Positions 35,365 to 44,202 of a stretch of DNA of 64,000 nucleotides are shown one piece after another; the stretch's first letter is position 1; each line of letters starts with the position of its first letter. The notes beneath the pieces are model-generated. The model had not been told where the DNA came from and searched no databases. It worked only from the letters and a program-made list of their open reading frames with translations. Made by a program: the position numbers and the translations under genes. The DNA is from Actinomadura syzygii. GTDB taxonomy: Bacteria; Actinomycetota; Actinomycetes; Streptosporangiales; Streptosporangiaceae. Where the stretch lies: NCBI RefSeq assembly GCF_008085905.1, contig NZ_VSFF01000012.1, positions 372,001-436,000 on the forward strand, in the 5' to 3' direction.

Positions 35365-36545
35365 TCACCGGCTCCGGCGTCGGGACGGTCGAGGGCTACG
35401 CCGTCCGGCGCGGCTGGCGCAGCCGCGTCGCCGGGCTGCGGCGGCTCGACTGGACGCTGTTCCTCGTCGTCGTCGCGCTGTCGGTCATCGGCGCCCTGCT
35501 GGTCAGGTCGGCGACGTACCAGCTCCTCACCGACCAGGGCAAGGACCCCGAGGGCTTCCTCAAGCGGCACATCCTGAACCTCGTCATCGGGTTCCTGCTC
35601 GGCGGGGTCGTGACCGTCCTCGACTACCGGCTGCTGCGCGCGTACGTCCCGATCCTGTACGGGGCGGCGTGCGTGGGGCTGCTCGCCGTGCTGACCCCGC
35701 TCGGCCAGACGATCAACGGCTCGCACTCGTGGATCGTGATCGGCGGCGGCTTCCAGGTGCAGCCGTCGGAGTTCGCGAAGGTCGGCCTCGTCGTGCTGCT
35801 CGCCATGATCCTCGGCGAGCCGCGGGACGGGGAGATCGGCCCGGGCCGCCGCGACGTGCTGCTCGCGCTCGTGCTGGCCGGGGTGCCCGGCGTCCTGATC
35901 ATGCTCCAGCCCGACCTCGGCACCACGCTCGTGTTCATCGCGGTCGTGCTCGGCATGCTGGCGATCTCCGGCGCGCAGAAGCGCTGGCTCGTCGGCCTGG
36001 TCGGCGGCGGCACCGCCGCGGCCTTCGCCGTCTGGTTCTTCGGCCTGCTGAAGGACTACCAGATCGACCGGTTCACCGCGTTCCTCGACCCGAACGCCGA
36101 CCCGCGCGGCGCGGGCTACAACGCCCAGCAGGCCCGCATCGCGATCGGCTCCGGCGGCGCGCTCGGCAAGGGCCTGTTCCACGGCCAGCAGACGGGCGGG
36201 CACTTCGTCCCCGAGCAGCAGACCGACTTCGTGTTCACGGTCGCGGGGGAGGAGCTCGGCTTCGTCGGCGCCGCCGTGATCATCGCCCTGCTCGGCGTCG
36301 TGCTGTGGCGGGGCCTGCGCATCGCGACGCAGGCGGCCGACCTGTTCGGGACGCTGGTCGCCACCGGCGTGGTGTGCTGGCTGGGGTTCCAGACGTTCGA
36401 GAACGTCGGGATGACCATCGGGATCATGCCGATCACCGGGCTGCCGCTGCCGTTCGTGTCCTACGGCGGCTCCGCCACCTTCGCCAACATGATCGCCTTC
36501 GGGCTGCTGCAGGCGGTCCATGTACGGCGGCGCCCGTTCGACTGA
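35361..36545 (+). CDS. rodA: RodA glycosyltransferase (SEDS family)
   Basis: The 394-residue, roughly ten-helix SEDS protein polymerises lipid II into glycan strands. The long extracellular loop holds the catalytic Asp region in GEELGFVGAAVI preceded by HFVPEQQTDFVFTV. The family signature GIMPITGLPLPFVSYGGSA lies near the C-terminus. SHSWI and QPSEFAKV are the conserved loops of helices 3-4. ATG 35361 overlaps the PBP2 stop by 4 nt, keeping the transferase and transpeptidase coupled. It is the last gene of the elongasome operon. Confidence 0.95.
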   Translation: MITGSGVGTVEGYAVRRGWRSRVAGLRRLDWTLFLVVVALSVIGALLVRSATYQLLTDQGKDPEGFLKRHILNLVIGFLLGGVVTVLDYRLLRAYVPILYGAACVGLLAVLTPLGQTINGSHSWIVIGGGFQVQPSEFAKVGLVVLLAMILGEPRDGEIGPGRRDVLLALVLAGVPGVLIMLQPDLGTTLVFIAVVLGMLAISGAQKRWLVGLVGGGTAAAFAVWFFGLLKDYQIDRFTAFLDPNADPRGAGYNAQQARIAIGSGGALGKGLFHGQQTGGHFVPEQQTDFVFTVAGEELGFVGAAVIIALLGVVLWRGLRIATQAADLFGTLVATGVVCWLGFQTFENVGMTIGIMPITGLPLPFVSYGGSATFANMIAFGLLQAVHVRRRPFD

Positions 36546-36613
36546 GCGGAGGAAGGGCGGGGCGCCGGTAGACTGACCGTTCATCCCACGTCCCCTGCAC
36601 GGAGGGTTCCGTC

Positions 36614-38536
36614 ATGCCGGTCGAGTCGCTCTTCCCGCGTCTGGAGCCGCTGCTCCCGGGCGTGCAGAAGCCGATTCAGTACGTTGGCGGCGAGCTGAAC
36701 TCCCAGCTCAAGGACTGGGACGACACCGTCGTCCGGTGGGCCCTCATGTACCCGGACGCCTACGAGGTCGGGCTGCCGAACCAGGGCGTCCAGATCCTCT
36801 ACGAGATCCTGAACGAGCGCGACGGCGTCCTCGCGGAGCGCACGTACTCGGTGTGGCCCGACATGGAGGCCGTCATGCGGGAGCACGGCGTCCCGCAGTT
36901 CACCGTCGACGCGCACCGCCCGGTCGCCGCGTTCGACGTGTTCGGCGTGTCGTTCTCCACCGAGCTCGGCTACACGAACATGCTCACGGCCCTCGACCTC
37001 GCCGGGATCCCGCTGGAGGCCGCCGACCGCACCGACGACCACCCGATCGTGATCGCGGGCGGGCACGCCGCGTTCAACCCGGAGCCGATCGCCGACTTCA
37101 TCGACGCGGCCGTCCTCGGCGACGGCGAGGAGATCGCGCTCGGCATCACCGAGGTGATCCGCGAGTGGAAGGACGAGGGCGCGCCCGGCGGCCGCGACGA
37201 ACTGCTGCTCCGCCTGGCCGCGTCCGGCGGCGTGTACGTGCCCCGCTTCTACGACGTGACGTACCTGCCGGACGGCCGCATCCAGCGGGTCGCGCCGAAC
37301 CGTCCGGGCGTCCCGTGGCGGATCGAGAAGCACACCGTCATGGACCTCGACCAGTGGCCGTACCCGAAGAAGCCGCTGGTCCCGCTGGCCGAGACCGTCC
37401 ACGAGCGGTTCAGCGTGGAGATCTTCCGCGGCTGCACGCGCGGCTGCCGGTTCTGCCAGGCCGGGATGATCACCCGGCCGGTGCGGGAGCGGTCGATCAC
37501 CACGATCGGCGAGATGGTCGACCAGGGGCTCAAGGAGTCCGGGTTCCAGGAGGTCGGGCTGCTCAGCCTGTCCAGCGCCGACCACAGCGAGATCGCGGAC
37601 GTCGCGAAGGGCCTCGCCGACCGGTACGAGGGCACCAACACGTCGCTGTCGCTGCCCTCCACCCGCGTGGACGCCTTCAACATCACGCTCGCGAACGAGT
37701 TCTCCCGCGGCGGGCGCCGCTCCGGCCTGACGTTCGCGCCGGAGGGCGGCTCCGAGCGGATGCGCAAGGTGATCAACAAGATGGTCACCGAGGACGACCT
37801 GATCCGCACCGTCACCACCGCCTACGAGAACGGCTGGCGGCAGGTCAAGCTGTACTTCATGTGCGGCCTGCCCACCGAGGAGGACGCGGACGTCCTCGCC
37901 ATCGCCGCCATGGCCAAGCGCGTGATCAAGGCGGGCCGGGAGGCCACCGGGCGCCGCGACATCCGCTGCACGGTGTCCGTCGGCGGGTTCGTGCCGAAGC
38001 CGCACACCCCGTTCCAGTGGGCCGCGCAGTGCGACCACGAGACCGTCGACCGCCGCCTCCAGGCCCTGAAGGACGCCCTGCGCGGCGACCGGGAGTACGG
38101 CCGCGCCATCGGGCTGCGCTACCACGACGGGCAGCCGTCGATCGTCGAGGGCATGCTGTCGCGCGGCGACCGCCGGGTCGGCAGGGTCATCCGCGCGGTG
38201 TGGGAGGACGGCGGCCGCTTCGACGGCTGGAGCGAGCACTTCTCCTACGAGCGCTGGACGGCCTGCGCCGCCGAGGTCTTCGCGGACGAGCCCGTCGACC
38301 TCGACTGGTACACCGTCCGGGAGCGCGACGAGGTGGAGGTCCTGCCGTGGGACCACCTCGACGCCGGGCTCGACCGCGAGTGGCTCTGGCAGGACTGGCA
38401 GGACGCCGTCGACGAGACCGAGGTCGAGGACTGCCGCTGGACGCCCTGCTACGACTGCGGCGTCTGCCCGACCATGGGCACGGAGATCCAGATCGGCCCC
38501 ACCGGGAGGAAACTGCTCCCGCTCAACGTTGTGTAA
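36614..38536 (+). CDS. B12-binding-type radical SAM protein (TIGR03960 family)
   Basis: The 640-residue enzyme has an N-terminal cobalamin-binding-like domain (about 40-190, FGVSFSTELGYTNML and IVIAGGHAAFNPEP). A radical SAM barrel follows with the [4Fe-4S] motif CTRGCRFC (Cys274, 278, 281). The C-terminus holds another Cys group, CYDCGVC, that may bind a second cluster. The family is always paired with the gene that follows; the substrate is not established, with tRNA or another macromolecule suspected. ATG 36614 is 12 nt after GGAGGG-type sequence. Confidence 0.92.
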   Translation: MPVESLFPRLEPLLPGVQKPIQYVGGELNSQLKDWDDTVVRWALMYPDAYEVGLPNQGVQILYEILNERDGVLAERTYSVWPDMEAVMREHGVPQFTVDAHRPVAAFDVFGVSFSTELGYTNMLTALDLAGIPLEAADRTDDHPIVIAGGHAAFNPEPIADFIDAAVLGDGEEIALGITEVIREWKDEGAPGGRDELLLRLAASGGVYVPRFYDVTYLPDGRIQRVAPNRPGVPWRIEKHTVMDLDQWPYPKKPLVPLAETVHERFSVEIFRGCTRGCRFCQAGMITRPVRERSITTIGEMVDQGLKESGFQEVGLLSLSSADHSEIADVAKGLADRYEGTNTSLSLPSTRVDAFNITLANEFSRGGRRSGLTFAPEGGSERMRKVINKMVTEDDLIRTVTTAYENGWRQVKLYFMCGLPTEEDADVLAIAAMAKRVIKAGREATGRRDIRCTVSVGGFVPKPHTPFQWAAQCDHETVDRRLQALKDALRGDREYGRAIGLRYHDGQPSIVEGMLSRGDRRVGRVIRAVWEDGGRFDGWSEHFSYERWTACAAEVFADEPVDLDWYTVRERDEVEVLPWDHLDAGLDREWLWQDWQDAVDETEVEDCRWTPCYDCGVCPTMGTEIQIGPTGRKLLPLNVV

Positions 38537-38735
38537 GTGAGGGCTTCGAGGTCTCCGGGGCCGTCCCGCCAGGGGCTCCATGGCCGGAACGGGCCTGCGG
38601 AACCCCTTGGCCTGCGGGGCCTTCGGCCGCTCAGGGGACGGGCCGCGGCGGAACGACGCCAGCCGACCCGTACTCTATAGGGAGACCTTGTTTTTCGACT
38701 CGACGCGAGTAGGAAGGACCAGAACCCTGCCACCC

Positions 38736-39596
38736 ATGCCGGAGGGTCCGGCGCCGGCCCCCGTGATCCAGCGTCTGCGCGTCCGCTACACCAAGCGGGG
38801 CAGGCTGCGGTTCACGAGCCACCGCGACATATCCCGGGCCGTGGAACGCGCCGTCCGGCGCGCCGGGATCCCTGTGGCGTTCAGCGCCGGATTCACCCCC
38901 CACCCGAAGATCTCGTACGCGGGTGCGGCGGCGACAGGGGTGGCCAGTGAGGCCGAGTACCTGGAGATCGGGCTCACCGAGACCCGCGACCCTGCGCGGG
39001 TTCGGGCCGATCTCGACGCGGCCCTGCCCCCCGGGATCGACGTCGTGGACGTCGTGCCGGTAAGAGCGGGACGCGACGGCGACGCGCGGCACAAGCCGGG
39101 CGCTTTCGCCGATCGGCTCGAGGCGTCCGAATGGCGGATCCGGCTGGACGGCGTGTCGCACGACGACGCGGCCGCCGCCGTGGCCGCCTTCACGGCCGCC
39201 GAGAACATCGAGGTCGAGCGCCTCACCAAGAAGGGACGGCGCCGTTTCGACGTGCGCGCCGCCGTGTCCGCATTCGAGCTGGACCGGCGCGCCGCGGAGG
39301 CGGCGGATGCCCCTTGTGCGATACTTCGAATGGTTGTTCGGCATTCCAACCCGGCCGTACGACCCGACGACATCCTCACCGGACTGCGCCAGGTCGCCGA
39401 CCTCGCGCCGCCGTCACCCCCACTGGTGACCAGGCTGGCGCAGGGGCCCCTCGACGCGGAAACCGGTGGCCTCGCGGATCCTCTGGATCCCGACCGGGAG
39501 ATCGGCCTGCCGTCCGGCGAGGACGCCACGACGGCCGGCGGCCAGGAGCGGCCGCAGCCCGGGGACGCCGCGAGCGTGGATGCCGTCAGCGCCTGA
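38736..39596 (+). CDS. radical SAM-linked protein (TIGR03936/DUF2344)
   Basis: The 286-residue protein has the opening typical of the family, RLRVRYTKRGRLRFTSHRDISRAVERAVRRAGIPVAFSAGF, followed by HPKISYAGAA and the EAEYLEIGLTE block. In related bacteria it always follows the radical SAM gene, sometimes fused to it, so it is probably its RNA-binding or partner subunit. The ATG at 38736 gives a plausible N-terminus, although AGGAAGG is 18 nt upstream; a GTG at 38763 is the alternative. The last 60 residues are a variable acidic tail. Confidence 0.88.
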   Translation: MPEGPAPAPVIQRLRVRYTKRGRLRFTSHRDISRAVERAVRRAGIPVAFSAGFTPHPKISYAGAAATGVASEAEYLEIGLTETRDPARVRADLDAALPPGIDVVDVVPVRAGRDGDARHKPGAFADRLEASEWRIRLDGVSHDDAAAAVAAFTAAENIEVERLTKKGRRRFDVRAAVSAFELDRRAAEAADAPCAILRMVVRHSNPAVRPDDILTGLRQVADLAPPSPPLVTRLAQGPLDAETGGLADPLDPDREIGLPSGEDATTAGGQERPQPGDAASVDAVSA

Positions 39597-39807
39597 CCGT
39601 GAGACCGAAGCCGTGGCGACACGGAACCGGTCCCGCAGGGTACGGCGGGCGCACCCCCGACGACTTCGTCGTCGTGGCCGGACCACGGTCCGGTGATGAC
39701 GGCGCCGATGACTGACTGACGGAGTGCTCCCGCGCGGCGCACCGTCTCGTTCCGCCCCTCGGCGGGACGGGCGGACGCGCCCGGGAGCCTGACGGGAGAT
39801 TGCCCGG

Positions 39808-42800
39808 ATGCTTGAGAACGAAGCGGATTCGGCCACGGCCGACGGCACGGAGAACGAGAACACCGGCGGCGCGGACGCCACGGAGAGCGCCAAGGGGAGC
39901 GCCGCGAGCGCCCAGTCTCAGAGCGCGGCCGACAACACGCCCGGGGCGGACGACGCCGCGGGCGACGCGGCGACCGGACGGGCGCGACGCGCGAGCCGTC
40001 CCGCCGGGCCGCCGCCCGACGTGGAGGAGACCCGCGCCGAGCCCCCGGCGGCGGAGTCCACGCCCGCGTCCGGCGACGGCGAGGCGGCGGACGAGCCGCC
40101 GAAGCGGGCCACCCGGACGCGCAGCCGCGTCCGCACGCGGAGCGGGAAGGCGGCCGAGACGGCCGAGGCCGTCCCGATGACCGGCGCCGAGACCTCCCCG
40201 GACGCCGAGACCGAGCCCGAACCCAAGAGCGAGCCCAAGAGCCCGTCCAAGGCCAAGGCGAAGGCCGAGGCCGCCGAGTCGGCGGAAGGCGCTGAGGAGA
40301 CGTCCACGCGGCGCACCCGCACCCGGCGGCGCTCGACGACGGCGGCGTCCACGGCGTCCGCCGCGCCGTCCACGCCCGCCGTGCCGCCGGTTCCGGAGGT
40401 GCCCGCCGTCCCGGTCGCGGGAGCGGCGCCGTCCACCGGCCAGGTGTCGGAGACCGAGCCCGCGAGCGGCGTCGGGATCCCGGGCGTCACGTTCCAACCG
40501 CCGATGGTCGTCTTCCAGCCGCCGCAGCCGACCGCCGAGCCCGCTACCCGCCCGGCGAAGAGCGAGCGGCCCGAGCGCGACGAGCGGGACGAGTCCGCGG
40601 AGCGCGACACCGGCGACGACGAGCACGACGACGGGCCGTCCGACGAGGACGACTCCGACGACCGTCCGTCCCGCCGGCGCCGCCGCCGCGGCGGACGCGG
40701 CCGCGGCCGGGGCGGCAAGGAGGGCGGCGAGGACGAGGCCCCCGCCGAGGAGCCGAAGGACGAGCAGCCCAAGGAAGAGCCCGCCAAGCCGGCCAGGGGC
40801 AAGAGGGAGGCGGCCAAGAAGGAGGCCGCCAAGAAGGACGCGAAGAAGGACAAGCCCGCCAAGGCCAAGGAGTCGAAGGCCGAGGACGCCGAGGACGCCG
40901 AGCACGACGGCGACGACGAGGACGACGAGTCCGGGTCCGGGACGAGCCGCCGCCGGCGCCGCCGCAGGCGCCGTTCCGGGGTCGACGGCGACGGCTCGGG
41001 CGGCACCGACGATCCGCCGAACACCGTCGTGCACGTCCGCACCGCGCGGGAGGCCCGCGCCGCCGCCGAGGACGAGGTCCAGTCGGTGCGCGGCTCGACC
41101 CGGCTGGAGGCGAAGAAGCAGCGCCGCCGGGAGGGCCGCGAGCAGGGCCGCCGCCGGCCGCCGGTGATCACCGAGGCCGAGTTCCTCGCGCGCCGCGAGT
41201 CGGTCGAGCGGGTCATGGTGGTGCGGCAGGAGGGCGAGCGCACGCAGATCGCCGTCCTGGAGGACGACGTCCTCGTCGAGCACTACGTGAACCGCGCGAC
41301 GCACCAGTCGTACGTCGGCAACGTCTACCTGGGCAAGGTCCAGAACGTGCTGCCGTCGATGGAGGCGGCGTTCGTCGACATCGGCAAGGGGCGCAACGCC
41401 GTCCTGTACGCGGGCGAGGTCAACTGGGACGCCTCCGGCCTGGAGGGCCAGCCGCGCCGGATCGAGTCGGCGCTGAAGTCCGGGCAGTCGGTGCTCGTCC
41501 AGGTGACGAAGGACCCGCTCGGCCACAAGGGCGCCCGCCTCACCAGCCAGGTCTCGCTGCCCGGCCGCTACCTCGTGTACGTCCCGGACGGCTCGATGAC
41601 CGGCATCAGCCGCAAGCTCCCCGACAAGGAGCGCAGCCGCCTCAAGTCGATCCTGAAGAAGGTCATGCCGGAGAACGCGGGCGTCATCGTCCGGACGGCG
41701 GCCGAGGGCGCGACGGAGGAGGAGCTGTCCCGCGACGTGTCGCGCCTCGCCGCGCAGTGGGACAACATCCAGAAGAAGGTGAAGACGGCCTCCGCGCCGT
41801 CGCTGCTGTACGGCGAGCCCGACCTGACGATCCGGGTCGTCCGCGACATCTTCAACGAGGACTTCTCCAAGCTCGTCGTCTCCGGCGACGAGGCGTGGGA
41901 CACGGTCTCCGACTACGTCCAGTACGTCGCCCCGCACCTCGCCGACCGCGTCGAGCGCTGGACGGGCCGCCAGGACGCCCTGTCCGCGTTCCGCATCGAC
42001 GAGCAGATCGCGAAGGCGCTCGACCGCAAGGTGTGGCTGCCGTCCGGCGGCTCCCTGGTGATCGACCGCACCGAGGCGATGACGGTCATCGACGTCAACA
42101 CCGGCAAGTTCACCGGGCAGGGCGGCAACCTGGAGGAGACCGTCACCCGGAACAACCTGGAGGCGGCCGAGGAGATCGTCCGGCAGCTCCGGCTCCGCGA
42201 CATCGGCGGCATCGTCGTGATCGACTTCATCGACATGGTGCTGGAGAGCAACCGCGACCTGGTGCTCCGCCGCCTGGTGGAGTGCCTGTCCAGGGACCGG
42301 ACGAAGCACCAGGTCGCCGAGGTGACCTCGCTCGGCCTCGTGCAGATGACCCGCAAGCGGGTCGGGCAGGGCCTGGTCGAGGCGTTCTCGGAGACCTGCG
42401 AGTCCTGCAACGGGCGCGGCATCCACGTCCACCTGACCCCGGTCGAGCCCAAGGCGGAGAAGGCGGCGGGCAAGGAGACCGGCCGCCGCCGTCGCCGCAA
42501 GGGCGAGGTCGAGCGCGCGGTCGAGGAGAAGCTCGCCGAGCACGAGTCCTCCCGGACGCCCGAACCCGAGCCGACGCCGGTCGAGGTCGTCGAGGTGGCC
42601 GAGCCGGAGCCGGTCGAGCCCGTGGTGACGCGGCCGCGCCGGTCGCGTCCGGCGAAGCGCCCGGCGGGCCCGCCGCCGGAGATCGACGCCGACGAGCCGC
42701 CCGCGCAGGCGGCGGTCGAGGCGGCGCAGGCCGCGGACGAGACGGCCGACACCGCGCCCGGCACGCTCGACTCCGCCGAGCCCGAGCCCGCCCCGGACGT

Positions 42801-43143
42801 CCGGCCCGAGCCGGTCGCGGAGCCCGCGGCCGAGGTCGCGGACGCGGCGGCCGAGCCGGAGCCGGTCTCGAACGGCGCCGAGCCGCCCGCCGACACGTCC
42901 GCGGACACGGCCTCCGACACAGCCTCCGACGCCGGGCCGGTGCACGCCGACCTGACGGCCGCCGAGTCGAACGGCACCGAGTCGAACGGCACCGAACTGA
43001 ACGGCACTGCGCCTGCCGAGGCCGCGGCCGAGTCCGACGACGAGGAGGAGGCGCCGGGTCGCCGCCGCCGCGTCCGCCGGACCCGCGCCACCGCACCGGC
43101 GTCCGCCGAGCCGGACGTCACCGCCGACACGTCCACCGACTGA
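39808..43143 (+). CDS. rne: ribonuclease E/G
   Basis: The 1111-residue endonuclease initiates mRNA decay and processes rRNA and tRNA. The catalytic core (about 450-880) has an S1 domain (NVYLGKVQNVLPSMEAAFVDIG), catalytic Asp residues in VIDVNTGKFTG (near 761) and IVVIDFIDM (near 803), and the zinc-link CESC (about 864-867). As in Streptomyces, the non-catalytic arms sit on both sides. About 430 residues of acidic, Lys- and Arg-rich low-complexity sequence precede the core and 240 acidic residues follow it. These arms are expected to be disordered scaffolds for other degradosome parts. ATG 39808 follows GGGAG. A 211-nt leader with GC hairpins precedes it. Confidence 0.95.
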   Translation: MLENEADSATADGTENENTGGADATESAKGSAASAQSQSAADNTPGADDAAGDAATGRARRASRPAGPPPDVEETRAEPPAAESTPASGDGEAADEPPKRATRTRSRVRTRSGKAAETAEAVPMTGAETSPDAETEPEPKSEPKSPSKAKAKAEAAESAEGAEETSTRRTRTRRRSTTAASTASAAPSTPAVPPVPEVPAVPVAGAAPSTGQVSETEPASGVGIPGVTFQPPMVVFQPPQPTAEPATRPAKSERPERDERDESAERDTGDDEHDDGPSDEDDSDDRPSRRRRRRGGRGRGRGGKEGGEDEAPAEEPKDEQPKEEPAKPARGKREAAKKEAAKKDAKKDKPAKAKESKAEDAEDAEHDGDDEDDESGSGTSRRRRRRRRRSGVDGDGSGGTDDPPNTVVHVRTAREARAAAEDEVQSVRGSTRLEAKKQRRREGREQGRRRPPVITEAEFLARRESVERVMVVRQEGERTQIAVLEDDVLVEHYVNRATHQSYVGNVYLGKVQNVLPSMEAAFVDIGKGRNAVLYAGEVNWDASGLEGQPRRIESALKSGQSVLVQVTKDPLGHKGARLTSQVSLPGRYLVYVPDGSMTGISRKLPDKERSRLKSILKKVMPENAGVIVRTAAEGATEEELSRDVSRLAAQWDNIQKKVKTASAPSLLYGEPDLTIRVVRDIFNEDFSKLVVSGDEAWDTVSDYVQYVAPHLADRVERWTGRQDALSAFRIDEQIAKALDRKVWLPSGGSLVIDRTEAMTVIDVNTGKFTGQGGNLEETVTRNNLEAAEEIVRQLRLRDIGGIVVIDFIDMVLESNRDLVLRRLVECLSRDRTKHQVAEVTSLGLVQMTRKRVGQGLVEAFSETCESCNGRGIHVHLTPVEPKAEKAAGKETGRRRRRKGEVERAVEEKLAEHESSRTPEPEPTPVEVVEVAEPEPVEPVVTRPRRSRPAKRPAGPPPEIDADEPPAQAAVEAAQAADETADTAPGTLDSAEPEPAPDVRPEPVAEPAAEVADAAAEPEPVSNGAEPPADTSADTASDTASDAGPVHADLTAAESNGTESNGTELNGTAPAEAAAESDDEEEAPGRRRRVRRTRATAPASAEPDVTADTSTD

Positions 43144-43164
43144 CCCGCGAGATCCGGAACCGGG

Positions 43165-43184
43165 CGGACGGCATCCGCCGTCCG
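43165..43184 (+). terminator. short terminator-like hairpin after rne
   Basis: CGGACGGC pairs perfectly with GCCGTCCG around the loop ATCC, 21 bp after the rne stop. It has no U tract. Confidence 0.5.
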
Positions 43185-43264
43185 TCCGGGGCCGGGGTCA
43201 CCGGCGGGCCGCGATCCCCGGTCCCACGGCCGGTCGGCGGATTCGCGGCCTCCTGAGTCAGGTA

Positions 43265-43529
43265 TCATTCTTCAGGTTGGGCACGTCTCGACGTGTCCGG
43301 CGACGACGAGCCGCAGGCGCGTCACTCCGAAATCCGCATCGCGAACCCCGTTGGGGCGTACGGTGCGTCCCCGCCGGTCCGGCGGGGGTCAAGCAGAGAG
43401 CATCAGAGGGCCCCCTCTGGTGTGCCGCCCTCGGCCCCGTGCCGGGGGTAGGCCCCCGTCCGGGGGCTGGTACAGCCACGTGCGGGACCGGTTCAGTCCG
43501 GAAGCGCGCGAAGACGAAGGGTTTCCGCG
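43265..43529 (+). ncRNA. structured rplU leader
   Basis: The 386 bp between rne and rplU contain no credible gene. Three clean hairpins occur in order: 43369-43387 (8-bp CCCCGCCG stem), 43401-43422 (9-bp stem, GCCC loop) and 43452-43467 (6-bp GCCCCC stem, GTCC loop). A structured leader ahead of L21/L27 is common in bacteria and can bind the ribosomal protein for autoregulation. The role is inferred; the start of the transcript is unknown. Confidence 0.4.
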
Positions 43530-43844
43530 GTGTACGCGATTGTCCGCGCAGGCGGCAGGCAGGAGAAGGTCGCCGTCGATGACGTGCTGACCGTCGACAA
43601 GCTGGCCGGCGATGTCGGCTCCACCGTCACGTTCCCGGCCGTGCTGGTCGTGGACGGCGACGACGTGATCAGCGGCTCGGCCGACCTCGCCCGCTACGAG
43701 GTGACCGGCGAGATCCTCGGCGCGGTCAAGGGGCCGAAGATCAACATCATGCACTACCGGAACAAGACCGGGTACAAGCGGCGCATGGGTCACCGCCAGC
43801 CGTACACCGAGGTCAAGATCACCGGTATCAAGGCCGGGAAGTAA
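43530..43844 (+). CDS. rplU: 50S ribosomal protein L21
   Basis: The 104-residue L21 starts MYAIVRAGGRQEKV (GTG start) and ends in the conserved block YRNKTGYKRRMGHRQPYTEVKITGI. The length is that of the family. rpmA follows after 12 nt, so the two large-subunit proteins are cotranscribed. A structured leader precedes it. Confidence 0.97.
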   Translation: MYAIVRAGGRQEKVAVDDVLTVDKLAGDVGSTVTFPAVLVVDGDDVISGSADLARYEVTGEILGAVKGPKINIMHYRNKTGYKRRMGHRQPYTEVKITGIKAGK

Positions 43845-43856
43845 GGGAGCGGTCTC

Positions 43857-44114
43857 ATGGCACACAAGAAGGGCGCGTCGTCCAGCCGTAACGGTCGCGA
43901 CTCCAACGCCCAGCGCCTCGGCGTGAAGCGGTTCGGCGGCCAGGTCGTGAACGCGGGCGAGATCATCGTCCGGCAGCGCGGCACCCACTTCCACCCCGGT
44001 CCCGGCGTCGGCCGCGGCGGCGACGACACGCTGTTCGCGCTGGTCGCGGGCGCGGTCAAGTTCCGCCGTTACCGCGGGCGCAACGCGGTCAGCATCGTTC
44101 CCCCGGCGGAATAG
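43857..44114 (+). CDS. rpmA: 50S ribosomal protein L27
   Basis: The 85-residue L27 begins MAHKKGASSSRNGRDSNAQRLGVKRFGGQ. The N-terminal tail reaches the peptidyl transferase centre, and there is no cleaved N-terminal extension of the Firmicutes kind. IIVRQRGTHFHPGPGVG is the family core. The ATG follows GGGAGCGG. A strong terminator lies 25 nt after the stop, so obg needs read-through or its own promoter. Confidence 0.97.
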   Translation: MAHKKGASSSRNGRDSNAQRLGVKRFGGQVVNAGEIIVRQRGTHFHPGPGVGRGGDDTLFALVAGAVKFRRYRGRNAVSIVPPAE

Positions 44115-44138
44115 TCCGCCTGGGTTCTTCACGTTTCG

Positions 44139-44173
44139 GAAAGGGCGGACCGGTTCGATCGGTCCGCCCTTTC
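44139..44173 (+). terminator. terminator between rpmA and obg
   Basis: A perfect 14-bp stem (GAAAGGGCGGACCG with its complement) closes a 7-nt loop GTTCGAT and is followed by GCTGTTCT. It lies 30 bp before the obg start. Confidence 0.85.
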
Positions 44174-44202
44174 GCTGTTCTCATCGAGGAGAGAGAGTCG
44201 TC

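Noticed and set aside
39586..42945. Very long open frame on the minus strand opposite rne
   Set aside because: It is a shadow of biased GC-rich codons of RNase E/G; the translation is Arg/Gly/Leu-rich without any domain, and the + strand gene has all catalytic motifs.
43277..43590. Small ORFs in the rplU leader
   Set aside because: They are Arg/Gly-rich out-of-frame readings overlapping the L21 start, without ribosome sites or recognisable domains.
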